From Pilaira anomala (taxonomy: Eukaryota > Mucoromycota > Mucoromycetes > Mucorales > Mucoraceae), in assembly GCA_025716855.1 (NCBI GenBank), contig JAIXMQ010000178.1, positions 1-16,495 on the forward strand: DNA of 16,495 nucleotides. The letters are read 5' to 3'. The first letter of the stretch is position 1. The number at the start of each line of letters is the position of its first letter. The translations under genes were made by a program, and so were the position numbers. Below, in pieces: positions 1-9,418 of the stretch. The notes under the pieces are model-generated. The model did not search any database. It saw only the letters and a program-made list of their open reading frames with translations, and was not told the DNA's origin.

Positions 1-84
1 TTGGATGATTTTGACAAGTCGGATAATTTTGACAAATTGGATATACAAATTGAAAGTATACAACAGATCGTTCCATCCCTTTGA
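1..84 (+). CDS. Possible 3' end of a CDS with a 6-residue acidic repeat
   Basis: The first frame is open from the window edge to a TGA. Its start is an 18-bp tandem repeat (two full copies at 1-18 and 19-36, then a partial copy) encoding LDDFDK, SDNFDK and LD, followed by a non-repetitive tail ending IVPSL. The period is a multiple of three and both copies stay in frame, which is what makes a coding origin plausible. I do not recognise the protein and only 27 codons are visible. It could equally be a chance open frame over a minisatellite. Confidence 0.3.
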   Translation: MDDFDKSDNFDKLDIQIESIQQIVPSL

Positions 85-741
85 AAAAATCAAATCATCT
101 TCTTTAAAGTTTGAACGAATTAATAAGGTTTGTCTATTTTTGTGCGTTACAAATATAGGATTTCGATATTTTATTGGTTGTCTTATGCACAAAAAAAAAA
201 AAAAAAAGGAAGGTAATTATATAAAAGAGCTCTTTTTTATTTTCTCTCTCTTTCCTCTTTTCTTTCTTTTTTTTTTATCATTTCTTTCACTTATTTTTTT
301 TTCAATAAAAACCATTCATAACTTATATCTCATATTACAATTAGCACATTTGCTTTTAAATCTCACTTTATTTTAAAGTAGGGCTAAAAAGTTACTTTTA
401 TTATACAAACTTACAGGCTTTACTATCTAGGGGTCATAGATCTTTCTGAGCAATAAGGTACTCAAATTTACTTTAAGTCTTTAAACTATAACGGCTTATG
501 CTAATGCTTCTCCTTCTTGGACATCAGGAATCTTGGAGTCTCTTTCACATAGTTTAAAGCTGAATATTAATTTTTAAGGTACATCTTTGACAAATAAAAC
601 AATTAAAGACATGTGTAGTAACTTCTTCTTTAAATTCAAAACAGTTTATATGTATTTCAATTATTTTATAGTATAGCAAGGGTAAATTTAAAAATATATC
701 ACTCTAAACTACAAACATTTAATTATCTTTCTTTATTTTAG
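85..741. other. Non-coding AT-rich stretch, no gene supported
   Basis: This stretch holds a 15-17 nt A run near 190, a long polypyrimidine tract (about 229-300), and no convincing gene. On the minus strand, the stretch 494-564 could be a short terminal exon: a CAG acceptor-like site is followed by about 23 sense codons (including CERDSKIPDVQEGEALA) and a TAA. No matching donor or upstream exon was found, so it is not called as a gene. Confidence 0.4.
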
Positions 742-830
742 GTAATACTTTCGAATTTGACTCTTTGGTCTATGGCAAAAATGTAATACTGGATCCTAGT
801 AATAATAGATTTTTCAAGTCATATTGTCAC
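742..830 (+). CDS. Possible isolated exon, unknown protein
   Basis: A pyrimidine-rich tract ending in TTTTAG is followed by a frame that reads NTFEFDSLVYGKNVILDPS and continues NNRFFKSY. Its composition is unlike the low-complexity F/I/Y/L/K translations nearby. The frame stays open to about 958, but after roughly 830 the translation becomes low-complexity. The right boundary is therefore arbitrary. I do not recognise the product. It may be a remnant of the gene that ends the first open frame in the window, or chance. Confidence 0.25.
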
Positions 831-1010
831 ATCAACAAATGTTTAATATTTCTCTGTTACTTTTCTGAACTTTTTTTTTTTATATTTATTACTATTATTT
901 ATAACTCTCAGTTACATGTATATAAAATAAATAAAATGTTTCATTTGCTCACATTATAATTCTTAATCTGTCTCTATAAACCATAATATTATTATGGACG
1001 CATTCAAATA

Positions 1011-1012
<2 letters not shown>

Positions 1013-1078
<66 letters not shown>
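1013..1078. repeat. 66-nt T homopolymer
   Basis: An uninterrupted run of 66 T. It could be the poly(A) tail of a minus-strand retroposed sequence, or microsatellite expansion. No recognisable retroposon body adjoins it. Similar runs of 64, 28 and 36 T occur elsewhere in the window, always as T on this strand. Confidence 0.95.
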
Positions 1079-1079
<1 letters not shown>

Positions 1080-1647
1080 TATCATATTTCCATTCGTTTT
1101 AAAGTTCAAACGATACCATATTTTTTATATTTATGGCCGTTATACGGTCTTTATTTCACTGAAGACAGTAATTTGTTTACGCTCTTTAGATTATATTTTA
1201 CCGTCATTAGGTTATTTTACACTCTCTTTAGTAAATATAATTCGGCTCTCATCATAATTATTACGGTACTTAGTGAATAATATACTGAATTATTAAGAGT
1301 AAAAAAAACCGTCGTCAGTAATCATATTACTGAAATTATCAGTATTTTTTTTTCTATCTTTAGAATTTTAATTACTGAAATTTTTAGTATTTTTATTTCT
1401 ACCTTCAGTATTTTAAATACTGAAAAATTCAGTAATTAAATTTCTATCTTCAGGGTACATTGTAACTCATATATACTGAATTTTAGCTGTAACTTTTCAG
1501 TGTACATGTACACTGAACATAGTATTTTATTTTCTTCTGGTGGCCATAGTGAGGGATGAATTCGGAGACATGTTTATCCATTTTCAAACTGAGTTTTTGC
1601 CCAAAAACAGACACCTACAAATTTGGGTAAAAAATATTTTCGAAAGG
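1079..1647. other. Gene-less flank with inverted TACTGAA/TTCAGTA motif cluster
   Basis: No coding region is supported. From about 1270 to 1520 the motif TACTGAA and its reverse complement TTCAGTA, with close variants, recur many times in both orientations. Two palindromes are included: 1404-1424 (arms TTCAGTATTT / AAATACTGAA around one T) and a perfect 22-bp palindrome at 1496-1517 (half-site TTCAGTGTACA). Further left, ACGGT/ACCGTC words recur (about 1140-1310). The pattern resembles the subterminal region of a DNA transposon or a protein-binding cluster, but no element boundaries were found. Confidence 0.5.
1644..1647. repeat. Target site duplication AAGG (left copy)
   Basis: AAGG directly precedes the 5' LTR and recurs directly after the 3' LTR at 15752-15755. 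This is the staggered-cut footprint of integrase. The duplication could be read as five bases (AAAGG) if the last A of the LTR is counted as target. Confidence 0.85.
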
Positions 1648-1961
1648 TGTTATGAGGCTGCCGTGACGGGTATTAAAATCAATGACTGCTGAATAGTCTC
1701 CTGTGCTTGAGACCAGCAGTAGCAGCTTCCATGTACTAGGTAGCGCAAGAATTATAAGGTTACAGAATACCGTCAGGTGACCTTAGAACTCGATATAAAA
1801 AATAAAAATATACAAGATAAATAAAATTAAGTCCTTTTATCTCTACATTTTTCGAAGTTACAATCTCTCCTAAGTAGTTTGGAGTTGATTATTATAGTCA
1901 AGAAAAGAATCGAATATAGTAGTTTATAAAAGCAATAGGTACTAAAAGAACCCATACAACA
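1648..1961 (+). repeat. 5' LTR of the Ty3 element
   Basis: The sequence starts TGTTATG and ends ATACAACA, giving the usual TG...CA termini with a short TGTT/AACA inverted repeat. It is 314 bp and matches the 3' LTR except for three positions: the first base (T here, G there), an extra G near 1831, and G/A at 1932. It carries a TATA-like element and an AATAAA, so it can act as promoter and polyadenylation region. Confidence 0.95.
1794..1800 (+). promoter_or_regulatory. TATA-like box in the 5' LTR
   Basis: TATAAAA lies about 165 bp before the LTR end, followed by AATAAA at 1820-1825. The same arrangement is in the 3' LTR at 15585-15590. The position fits a U3/R promoter, but transcription start sites cannot be seen from sequence alone. 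Confidence 0.4.
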
Positions 1962-1963
1962 TT

Positions 1964-1979
1964 TGGTGGAGTAGCTGGG
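1964..1979 (+). promoter_or_regulatory. tRNA primer binding site
   Basis: Two bases after the LTR comes TGG, T, GGAGTAG, CTGGG. This parses as the complement of a tRNA 3' end: CCA, discriminator A, a seven-base acceptor strand, and a T stem (CTGGG is a plausible T-stem half). The primer would be a tRNA whose 5' acceptor strand reads GGAGTAG. I could not assign its amino acid. Confidence 0.7.
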
Positions 1980-2121
1980 CGTACCACTACTATATTATCG
2001 AAAAGAAACTAAGAAAAAAAAACAATAGATTTTATAAATTATAGGTAAACTTAAAAGATAGCTGTATTGAATCCTCAGAGCGATAAATAAACGGAATCTA
2101 TACAGTCAAGAAACATAGAGA

Positions 2122-3291
2122 ATGACAACCTCTGATATTGAAGAAACCCAAGTCCGAAGTACCTCCATGGTAGCTAAAGACTATTCCAAGTTCAAAGAAC
2201 CTCCAACCTTCTCGGGCTCTGGTAACACGCAAGATCCTTTAGATTTTCTTTATAAATTTGAAAGGGCAGCTACCTGGAACAATTGGAAGAGTAATGAAAG
2301 AAAGAAGGAGATGTTTATTATTTGCTTAACTGGTCAAGCTGAATGGTGGGTCCAGAACAATGTCGTTAATGATATTAAGTATCAAAATTGGCCTTTTGAG
2401 AAAGTCGGTGAATCCGAAGGTCTTTTAGATAAGTTCAAGGCAAAATATGTCACTGACGAATGGTACGAGTTATATACTCAGCAGTACGAAGATCGAAAGC
2501 AACAAGTAGGCGAAACTCCCACCGAATACCTGGAAGTAAAGCGCTACTTATTTCAACGTTCTGGTCAAAACACCAAGGAAAGAAGTGTTAAACAACAAGT
2601 TCGTGATGTGATGAAAGGTCTATTGCCTGAAGTACTTAAATTTTGTGAACTGAAAATCAAAGATCCATTTGATACTAGAATTAAACAAACAATGGAGTCT
2701 TTTGATAGCGTTGCTAAATTGCTGAAATGGGCTGAGAACTGTTTAGGAGACGAGAAGAAACCTATCCTATCTCAAAACGTTTCTACCACGAGTTTAGATG
2801 TTGTACCTGTACACAACATTACCAGAAGACCCAACAATAATAATAATGATTATAGAAACAATTATTCTAGTCATACTGATAAGGTCACACGAAATAATCC
2901 AAGTATATCTGATTTTGAGAAAACGGTACTCTCTAAACTTAATAAGCTGGACAAGATTGAAAACGACATCGCTGTATTGAAAGATCGTGTTGACTTGTTA
3001 GAAAGAAGCAGAAAAAGTCCATCTGGTCAATCTCAAGGAACAGGCCAACAACAATCCAGCTGGGTAGAAGGGTCGCCTAGGTGTTACAATTGCCAAACCA
3101 TCGGTCACTTTGGGAAGGATTGCGCCCAACCTTGTCGCACATGTGAGAATAGCAACCATTGTGGTGGGAATTGTCCTGTGCGCTTTGCTAGTAACAGACG
3201 TACTAATCAACCACAACGAAGTGTTAATTTCGTAGATGAAGTAGATCAAGTTAACTCGCAGGATTTTCAGGCGGGTTCTGTCCAGAATTAG
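2122..3291 (+). CDS. gag: Gag polyprotein of the Ty3 element, two zinc knuckles
   Basis: The 389-residue product would form the virus-like particle and package the RNA. Residues about 25-210 resemble the retrotransposon Gag capsid region (a WW-containing segment, then YEDRKQQVGETPTEYL). A linker rich in Asn follows, then a predicted coiled segment (about 265-300, LSKLNKLDKIENDIAVLKD). Two CX2CX4HX4C zinc knuckles lie at C321-C334 (CYNCQTIGHFGKDC) and C338-C351 (CRTCENSNHCGGNC), the nucleocapsid signature. The ATG is the first in a leader about 160 bp past the LTR. The frame ends in TAG; pol lies in the -1 frame, which overlaps the end of gag by 37 nt. Confidence 0.9.
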   Translation: MTTSDIEETQVRSTSMVAKDYSKFKEPPTFSGSGNTQDPLDFLYKFERAATWNNWKSNERKKEMFIICLTGQAEWWVQNNVVNDIKYQNWPFEKVGESEGLLDKFKAKYVTDEWYELYTQQYEDRKQQVGETPTEYLEVKRYLFQRSGQNTKERSVKQQVRDVMKGLLPEVLKFCELKIKDPFDTRIKQTMESFDSVAKLLKWAENCLGDEKKPILSQNVSTTSLDVVPVHNITRRPNNNNNDYRNNYSSHTDKVTRNNPSISDFEKTVLSKLNKLDKIENDIAVLKDRVDLLERSRKSPSGQSQGTGQQQSSWVEGSPRCYNCQTIGHFGKDCAQPCRTCENSNHCGGNCPVRFASNRRTNQPQRSVNFVDEVDQVNSQDFQAGSVQN

Positions 3292-3587
3292 GTACGGCAG
3301 AACCTTCTCAATTAAAACCTAAAGATGATCCACCTGATAAAACGGTATCTCAAGGAGTCAATGTCATACAGTTCAAGAGTTATGATATACAAGATGAAGT
3401 ACAAGCTCCTGAGTCGCATTTAGTAGCTGCTAATACGACACCTGTTAAGAAGACGGCGGAAGAACTTCGTGCTGTTAAACTAAATAACCTAGAAAAAGCA
3501 AGAGAGGCTAAGGCATTATACAAGAAATTGAATGATGAAGCAAAAGCTCGAGGTGAAATCCCGCCTTCTATTGCTAGGAAGGTTTAA
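3255..3587 (+). CDS. Gag-pol junction segment in the -1 frame
   Basis: Relative to gag, the -1 frame is open here for 110 codons and ends in TAA. It contains a charged, helical-looking segment (AEELRAVKLNNLEKAREA, then KALYKKLNDEAKARGE). It is in phase with the main pol frame that follows, where an ATG occurs 15 nt after the TAA. In an intact element this would probably be the first part of Pol, reached by -1 frameshifting. A TTTT within 3261-3270 is a possible slip site but is not a canonical heptamer. The TAA may be a C-to-T nonsense change of CAA, or a real break between ORFs. Confidence 0.6.
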   Translation, partial: LAGFSGGFCPELGTAEPSQLKPKDDPPDKTVSQGVNVIQFKSYDIQDEVQAPESHLVAANTTPVKKTAEELRAVKLNNLEKAREAKALYKKLNDEAKARGEIPPSIARKV

Positions 3588-3602
3588 CGAAACTTTCCCA
3601 TC

Positions 3603-5969
3603 ATGCTAGATTCTAATAAACAAGTTCGGACGTTAGATTTAAACGAACAACTTTGGAACACCAATATTAGTATTGCCCTACCTCAACTTTTGTATTATTC
3701 TCCTGAATTGTGGTATCAATATCTAAATCTGTTAGGTGGTCAACCAGTTCCAGGCAGTAAGAAGAAACCCTTGGTTACTCCTAATGATAATGTAGAGAAG
3801 ATGAATATCCTTACTAATCAGATGTCTGAGGTCGCCAATAAAGTCAGTATCGACACTACGAGTCAAAGTTTAAGTAGTGTAATGTTGCAATCTGCTTTAG
3901 TCAAGTGTGACAACAATATCGAGTTGGAATTCTTATTGGATGGCGGTGCTGTGGCTTCCATCATATCATTACACGCTGTGAAGAAATTAGGCAAGGAAAG
4001 TGATATTCATCCCACAAACAAATCGTTGAAATATGCGGGTGGAGATATCGATATACCTTGTGGTGTTGTAAAGTTAAAGTTGCAGTTTTCAGAAGAGATA
4101 GAGATTATACATACTTTCTGTGTTACAAGTAACGTACACACACCATTGATTTTAGGTATGGATTTTATGTATGGTGCAAATGCTTTGGCTAATCCGTTAA
4201 CCCAAACTTTGACTTTCTTCCGGGATGATAAGGAGTTTATTATCAACACTACTGCGAATACTGGTGTCATTAATTCCGAAAACGAGTTCGATCCTAAGGT
4301 TATTCCGATTTCCACTACTATAAATAAGATAAACAAGAATGTATTGGACGTAGCGATTGGTTATGATTGTGAGTTTACTCCAGGTGACGCTCAATTGTTA
4401 TGGGTCAAGTTAGATGAGTCTACAGGTATCTGGAAAGAAGATAAGGTGTTACAACCTTCTTCTGTACTTTTTGCTAAACTAGGACTGTATCTGGTTCCAA
4501 CCGTTTTTAAGAAAAGAAATGGGGATGAGCCGTTTTGTATTATCTTAGTAAACATGATGCAAAAAAATGTCACTCTTAAGAAAGATATGGTTATGGGGCA
4601 GATGTTTGATAGATCCGTTGTACCTGAAAGTGTTGAAGTGATTAGTTCAATTGATAAGATCATGGATATACTCACCGATAAGTATATTAACTATCATGAC
4701 AGCGAAGAAATGATTACTACTCCTTCGTTTTTGGAGGGTCCGTTGTTTGAACCAACCAAAGAAGAATTAGCGGCCGTAAGTGTGTCTTTTATAGCAAGTT
4801 ACTCTCATAACTCAACAGTAATGATAAATAGTGTCAAGTATGGTGACAGTAGCGACCCAAGCAAGCCTAGTACTCCATCTAAAGACGAAGAAACAGAGTT
4901 TAAGTGGGATATTAATCCAGCGTTAACTCAGGAACAACAGAGTAAATTAAAAAGTGTTTTAGTCAAACATAAATCTGTTTTCGCGACATCTCTTAAAGAA
5001 ATAAAGTCATTAAATGTTGAACCCTATGTTATAAAAGTCAAACCAGGAATAAAACCAGTAAAGGTTACTCCTAGGATGTTGCCGGTTGCTGCGAATGAAT
5101 GGCTTAAGAATTACATAACTGAGTTAATTGAACTGGATATGATAGAACCGTGTTCAGGTCCTTGGGCAGCTGCAGTTGTATTAGTTCCTAATAACAGAGA
5201 TGATCGCAAACCGCGCAGACGATTTAAGAAAGTACAACGGATGCCAAGGATTCGTACTGGACCGAATGATAAGACTCCAAGAGCAGTATGGTCAATTAGT
5301 CTAGGGATTAATGCTATAGAAGACGAAGATAACCAAGAGGGAGAAGAAGACAAATACAGTACTCTAGAAGAAGTGCAGTTTTCCTCAGGGGGATCTACAA
5401 GACATATAGTAGAAGCTACCGTCATGAAGTCTAATGCAGGAAATAAGGATCCATATAGATTATGTCTAAATTATAGGCCTATTAATTTAGCAGTTCTCGA
5501 TACTGGGTATCCCATTCCTAATATTAGCGCATTGTTTACTCTATTGGCGAATGCCACCTATTATTCAGTCTTTGATTGTTTAAAAGGGTTTTGGCAACTG
5601 TTGCTAGATGAAAGTAGTCGTGATTATACGGGTTTTGCTACTACCTTTGGTCAATATCGCTGGAAACGACTTCCAATGGGTTTAAAAGTTAGTCCTCAGG
5701 CGTGGCAATCTTGTATGGACAGTGCGTTTTTCGAGGAGTTAAACAAGTTCTTTCTTATATATATCGATGATGGACTAGTATTTTCTACTAATTTTGACGA
5801 TCACATAGAACACTTAGACCGTATCTTGACGAAGACCAAAATTGCAGGTTTATCCCTTTCGGTGTCTAAATGCAAGTTCGGTTATCAAGAAGTCAAACTC
5901 TTAGGTCATCTTGTTGGTAAGGAAGGTTTTCGAATGGATCCTGCCAAAGTTGAAAAGATTCATAAATGA
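3603..5969 (+). pseudogene. pol: Pol, first part: protease and reverse transcriptase
   Basis: This frame encodes the protease that cuts Gag-Pol and the reverse transcriptase that copies element RNA to DNA. The protease active site is LLDGGAVAS at residues 111-119, with DGGA in place of the common DTGA/DSGA; ILGMDF near 190 is the second conserved retropepsin strand. Reverse transcriptase runs from about 480: GPWAAAVVLV, then RLCLNYRPIN, FDCLKGFWQ, LPMGLKVSP and the catalytic YIDD at 720-723. An extra stretch of about 84 residues (nt 5196-5447) separates VVLV from RLCLNYR, where about ten are usual. The frame stops at TGA, where the family has Trp after a basic residue; the same frame then continues open. 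Confidence 0.92.
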
Positions 5970-7007
5970 CCGAGACCGACGTGTGTTACTGAAATCAGCC
6001 AATTTATTGGTATGATACAATACTATAGACGCTATCTAAGAGGGTTATCCGAAATACTAGCTCCTATTAACTATCTCAAGAAGAAGAATGTACCCTTTAT
6101 TTGGGGAAATGATCAAGAAATAGCATTCCAAAATTGTAAAGAATTATTAGTGGGAAAACATGTTCTTATACACCCCGATTTCTCAAGAACGTTTATTTTA
6201 TTCACTGATGCTTCGAATACCGGAATTGGTGGGGTTCTAAGTCAAGCTGAAGAGGGTAATGAAGACTTTGTTCGACCGGTATACTACGGAAGTAAAGCAT
6301 TAACTAGTGCGGAGAAGAACACGAGTATTTATGAAAAAGAATTCTTAGCCATAGTATACTTTATACATTTTTTTAAAATGTATCTCATGGGAAATAAATT
6401 CACGGTATATACTGATCAGAAAAGTCTACAATACTTGATAAAGTTCAATGAAAAAGCGTCAGCCAAGGTAGTAAAATGGCAGGCCTCTTTGTTAGCATAT
6501 GACTTTAATATTATATATCTCCCGGGAAAACTTAATGCGAACGCTGATGCATTATCAAGACTGAGTGCAGAATATTCTAAAGGTCCCGAATTGGAAGAGA
6601 TAATAGAGGATTATTACCTACCGCTGAACGGTATCAAGCATGCAAGAGAAGATGAGCAGTCCGACCTTAGTGATAAGAAAATAAAAGGTTTTGGAAATGA
6701 GAATGTATGTTCAAACTCGGACGGGATGAGTGATGAAGAATACTTTGGACTGATCTCGTATATCTTACAGTGGACGTTTCCTGAGCATGCTACAGAAATA
6801 GAACGCAAAGCTATCAAGAACAAAGCGTTGAACTTCGAAGTAGTCAGCGAGATGCTATACAAGAAAGCGGATGACACGTTTAAAAGAAGACGGGTGTTGA
6901 GGCGTAGAGAGGTGTTGTCAGTATTGAAGAGTTGTCACGATCATCTGTTAGCTGGACATGCTGGAATCAATAGGACTTTTAGCAGGATTAAAGAACAATA
7001 CTACTAG
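5970..7007 (+). pseudogene. pol: Pol, middle part: RNase H and start of integrase
   Basis: Continues in the same frame after the TGA; the first ATG is at 6012 but the homologous sequence (TEISQFIGM, then YYRRYLRG, the reverse transcriptase thumb/connection) starts before it. RNase H carries the expected acidic residues in TDAS, YEKE, YTDQKSL and ANADALSR. After a linker of about 90 residues rich in acidic and Ser residues, the integrase zinc-binding domain begins with its HH pair (HDHLLAGH). The frame ends at TAG, where integrases have Trp (the YYW before the Cys pair). No frameshift was found, only this nonsense codon. Confidence 0.9.
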
Positions 7008-7792
7008 TCTGGGTACTATGATGCGGTGAGGAGATATGTTACCTCATGCCAAATATGTCAAAACTTTGGACCTAGAAATCCTCCTGTCCCTCTCGCTCTT
7101 AATCCAAAAACTAATGCCGAAGCTCCTTTCTCACATGTTATTATCGATTATATTTATTTACCAATAACTTCGTCGGGACACAATGCTGCGTTGGTAATGG
7201 TAGACAAGTTTACTGGATGGATGGAATGTAAGCCCACTTCTACTCAAAGTTCCGGATTTACTTGCATGGCATTGTTTGAATGGATTTGTCAATATGGTCT
7301 TATGGTACAAGTACACTGCGATAACGGTCCTCATTTCAATGCAGAAGAGGTTAAAATGATGATGATGAGCTCGTACGGGATCCAATTGAGATTTGGAATA
7401 CCTTATCATCCGCAGGGACAAGGGAAAGTCGAAAGAGTAAACGGCGTAGTCAAGAATATCATGAAGAAATATGTTATGAAGTACGGAAACGACTGGGACA
7501 TCTGGGTACCGGCCGTCGTATATGTTATGCGTACAAGTAGTAGAGGAGATCATGGGTATTCACCTTTCTTTTTGGTGTATGGTAGAAATCCGAGAGATAT
7601 AGTTCAAAGTGAAGTAGATCTAGAACACTTATCGTTAGATGATATGGTTGACCAAGAAGAAATGTTATTCTTAAGAATCCAAGAGGTAGTGGATCTAAAT
7701 TTGAATATCATACCAAAAGCTATGTTGAACGTAGAACAATATAAGATCAAAATGATTAATAGTTATAATAAGAAGACGAAATCCATAATTTA
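7008..7792 (+). pseudogene. pol: Pol, last part: integrase core, cut by the CACTA insertion
   Basis: Continues in frame after the TAG. The CC pair of the integrase zinc-binding domain (CQIC) is followed by the DDE catalytic core: Asp codons at 7146 (IIDYI) and 7320 (HCDNG), and Glu at 7431 (GKVERVN). The spacing between the last two is 36 residues rather than the common 35, because of a run of four ATG codons (KMMMMSS). The codons just before the breakpoint are integrase; everything past 7792 is transposon sequence, although the frame runs on to 7889 by chance. The missing C-terminus is at 15183-15438. Confidence 0.92.
7790..7792. repeat. TTA target duplication of the CACTA element (left copy)
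   Basis: TTA precedes the CACTA terminus and is repeated right after the other terminus at 15180-15182. A three-base duplication is diagnostic of CACTA/EnSpm (and of PIF/Harbinger, which has different termini). Confidence 0.88.
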
Positions 7793-7831
7793 CACTATAA
7801 CCGAAAGTATGCTAGTTTCCACCAAATTGGT
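7793..7831 (+). repeat. CACTA left terminal inverted repeat
   Basis: Starts CACTATAACCGAAAGTAT; the opposite end read inward starts CACTATGACCGAAAGTAT. The match continues through CTAG and a CCACCAA word with small differences. A short internal palindrome (CACCAA / TTGGTG) overlaps its inner end. These ends are where the transposase would cut. Confidence 0.92.
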
Positions 7832-8470
7832 GAATATGACCCTACTTTTTTTTTCTACAGCCAATCATATTATAGCGTTTAACTTTTAGATATTCAAAGA
7901 GAATAGAGAAAAAAAAAAGAATGCTTTTTTCTCTTAAAATACATATTGAAATCATTGTTGAGGAATATAAAAATGATATATATATGTTTTTATCCAAAAA
8001 TAACCATGATATTCATACATACAGCTCAATATAAAAAAATCTGTTTCTGAATATCCACGTAAATTAGTATTTCTGTCTTGATAGATGGAATATTTGCCAA
8101 TTTTACCCGATTAAATTAAAAAGTTCACCTCCCTTTTTTTTCCCCTATTTTTTTTTTAACGTCAAATAAACGTGACTTACTGGTAACTTGTTATTTTTTT
8201 TTTGAAAAAAAAAAGGCGTATAATTTTTCTTTTTCTTTATGTTGCGAATCTACTTCACCACTTCAACAACTTGTACATTACGAAACTCATTACGCGTTTT
8301 TACATTCAAATGAACAGTCTGTTTTGGAATGTATTGTTTATAACAATTTATTATAGAAAAGAATATATATTATTGATACAAGAAGGGAAGAAAAAAAAAG
8401 GGGCATAAGTATATATATTGTTGATACAAGAAGGGAAGTTAGAAAAAAAAAGAGAACATAGGCATATATA
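7832..8470. other. CACTA left subterminal region with a tandem duplication
   Basis: No coding region is supported downstream of the transposase stop. The stretch is AT-rich with several A/T homopolymers. A tandem duplication of about 50 bp occupies 8363-8463: each copy has ATATATATT, then TTGATACAAGAAGGGAAG, then an A run and a CATA. CACTA elements often carry repeats just inside their ends that bind the accessory protein, but these copies are few and unequal, so that role is only a possibility. Confidence 0.5.
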
Positions 8471-9392
8471 TTAAATGTAATTTAACTGACCAGCAGTTTC
8501 TTTTACATTGTTATTAAAAATCATATAGGGCGAGACAACTTTATGCTCAAACGAATTAACGGAAGTCTGTACCAGCCCGACTTGCCGTTGAATGTCGTTA
8601 AGACTAATTACTGCATATTTGGTTGGCCGTCCAGGTGCATTCAAAGTAACTACTGGAATCGTATTATCGTCCCCAGCAGCACTATTTCCTTTCAAGACCT
8701 CTACAAAAACCAAAAACTGATTGCTGTCTTCACGGTAATAATTTTTATGCTGAAAATAAAATAAGACACAACCAACGTACCAGCGATAGGATCTATATTC
8801 AAGAGAAGGTGAGCATAAATATTTTATAATAGATAATCAACAAATTAACTTACGACTTATATGCAGCATGAAATAATATATAATGATTACCGCGACGACT
8901 TTCGGATTTGATTCTTCTTTACATGCAAGAACTGTATACGTGATTATTAAGAAGAGCACGGGCGGCGATGGTTATTTCCATATTATTAATGGTAATTTCT
9001 TGTAATGAGCGTGATGTAAAACGACTGTAATATTTTTTGAGTTGTCGGATAATAGTAATAGGTGGAATGGATTCAATTAAGTCGGTTGATGATAGTGTAC
9101 AAGTAGCAAAAGAGCTCCATAATTGATGATTTTGATTGAAAGGAGAGGAAAGGGGAAGTTCAATGAAATCGTCCAGCGATGTTTTTTTTTTGGTTTTACA
9201 GTGTCAAGAAGATCGGTTATATTTACAGCCAAGTTGAAATAGGAACGCATAGAGAGACGCTCAACCAAATTACCAGCATTCTTTCCAGCTGCAACTCTAC
9301 TTTTGATTAGCTTTGAATATCTGCCAATTGTTCTTTCCATTGATCGGGCACTGTATGAACGCATGCTGCCAGCTTTTCTTATTATATATCGA

Positions 9393-9394
9393 TA
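9393..9394. repeat. TA target duplication of the mariner-like element (left)
   Basis: TA abuts both ends of the inner element (here and at 9989-9990), as expected for Tc1/mariner integration. Confidence 0.75.
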
Positions 9395-9418
9395 CAGTGC
9401 ATCTATTCTTAAATCGAA
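9395..9418 (+). repeat. Left inverted repeat of the mariner-like element
   Basis: Perfect 24-bp inverted match with 9965-9988. It starts CAGTGCATCTATTC and ends AAATCGAA; beyond this the two arms diverge. Confidence 0.9.

Noticed and set aside
994..1257. Open frame encoding mostly Phe
   Set aside because: It is a translation of the 66-nt T run and AT-rich flank.
5111..5425. Minus-strand open frame within pol
   Set aside because: Antisense to the reverse transcriptase insertion region, with no motif or context of its own.
7793..7889. Continuation of the integrase frame past 7792
   Set aside because: These codons are the CACTA terminus read by chance; integrase similarity stops at the TTA duplication and resumes at 15183.
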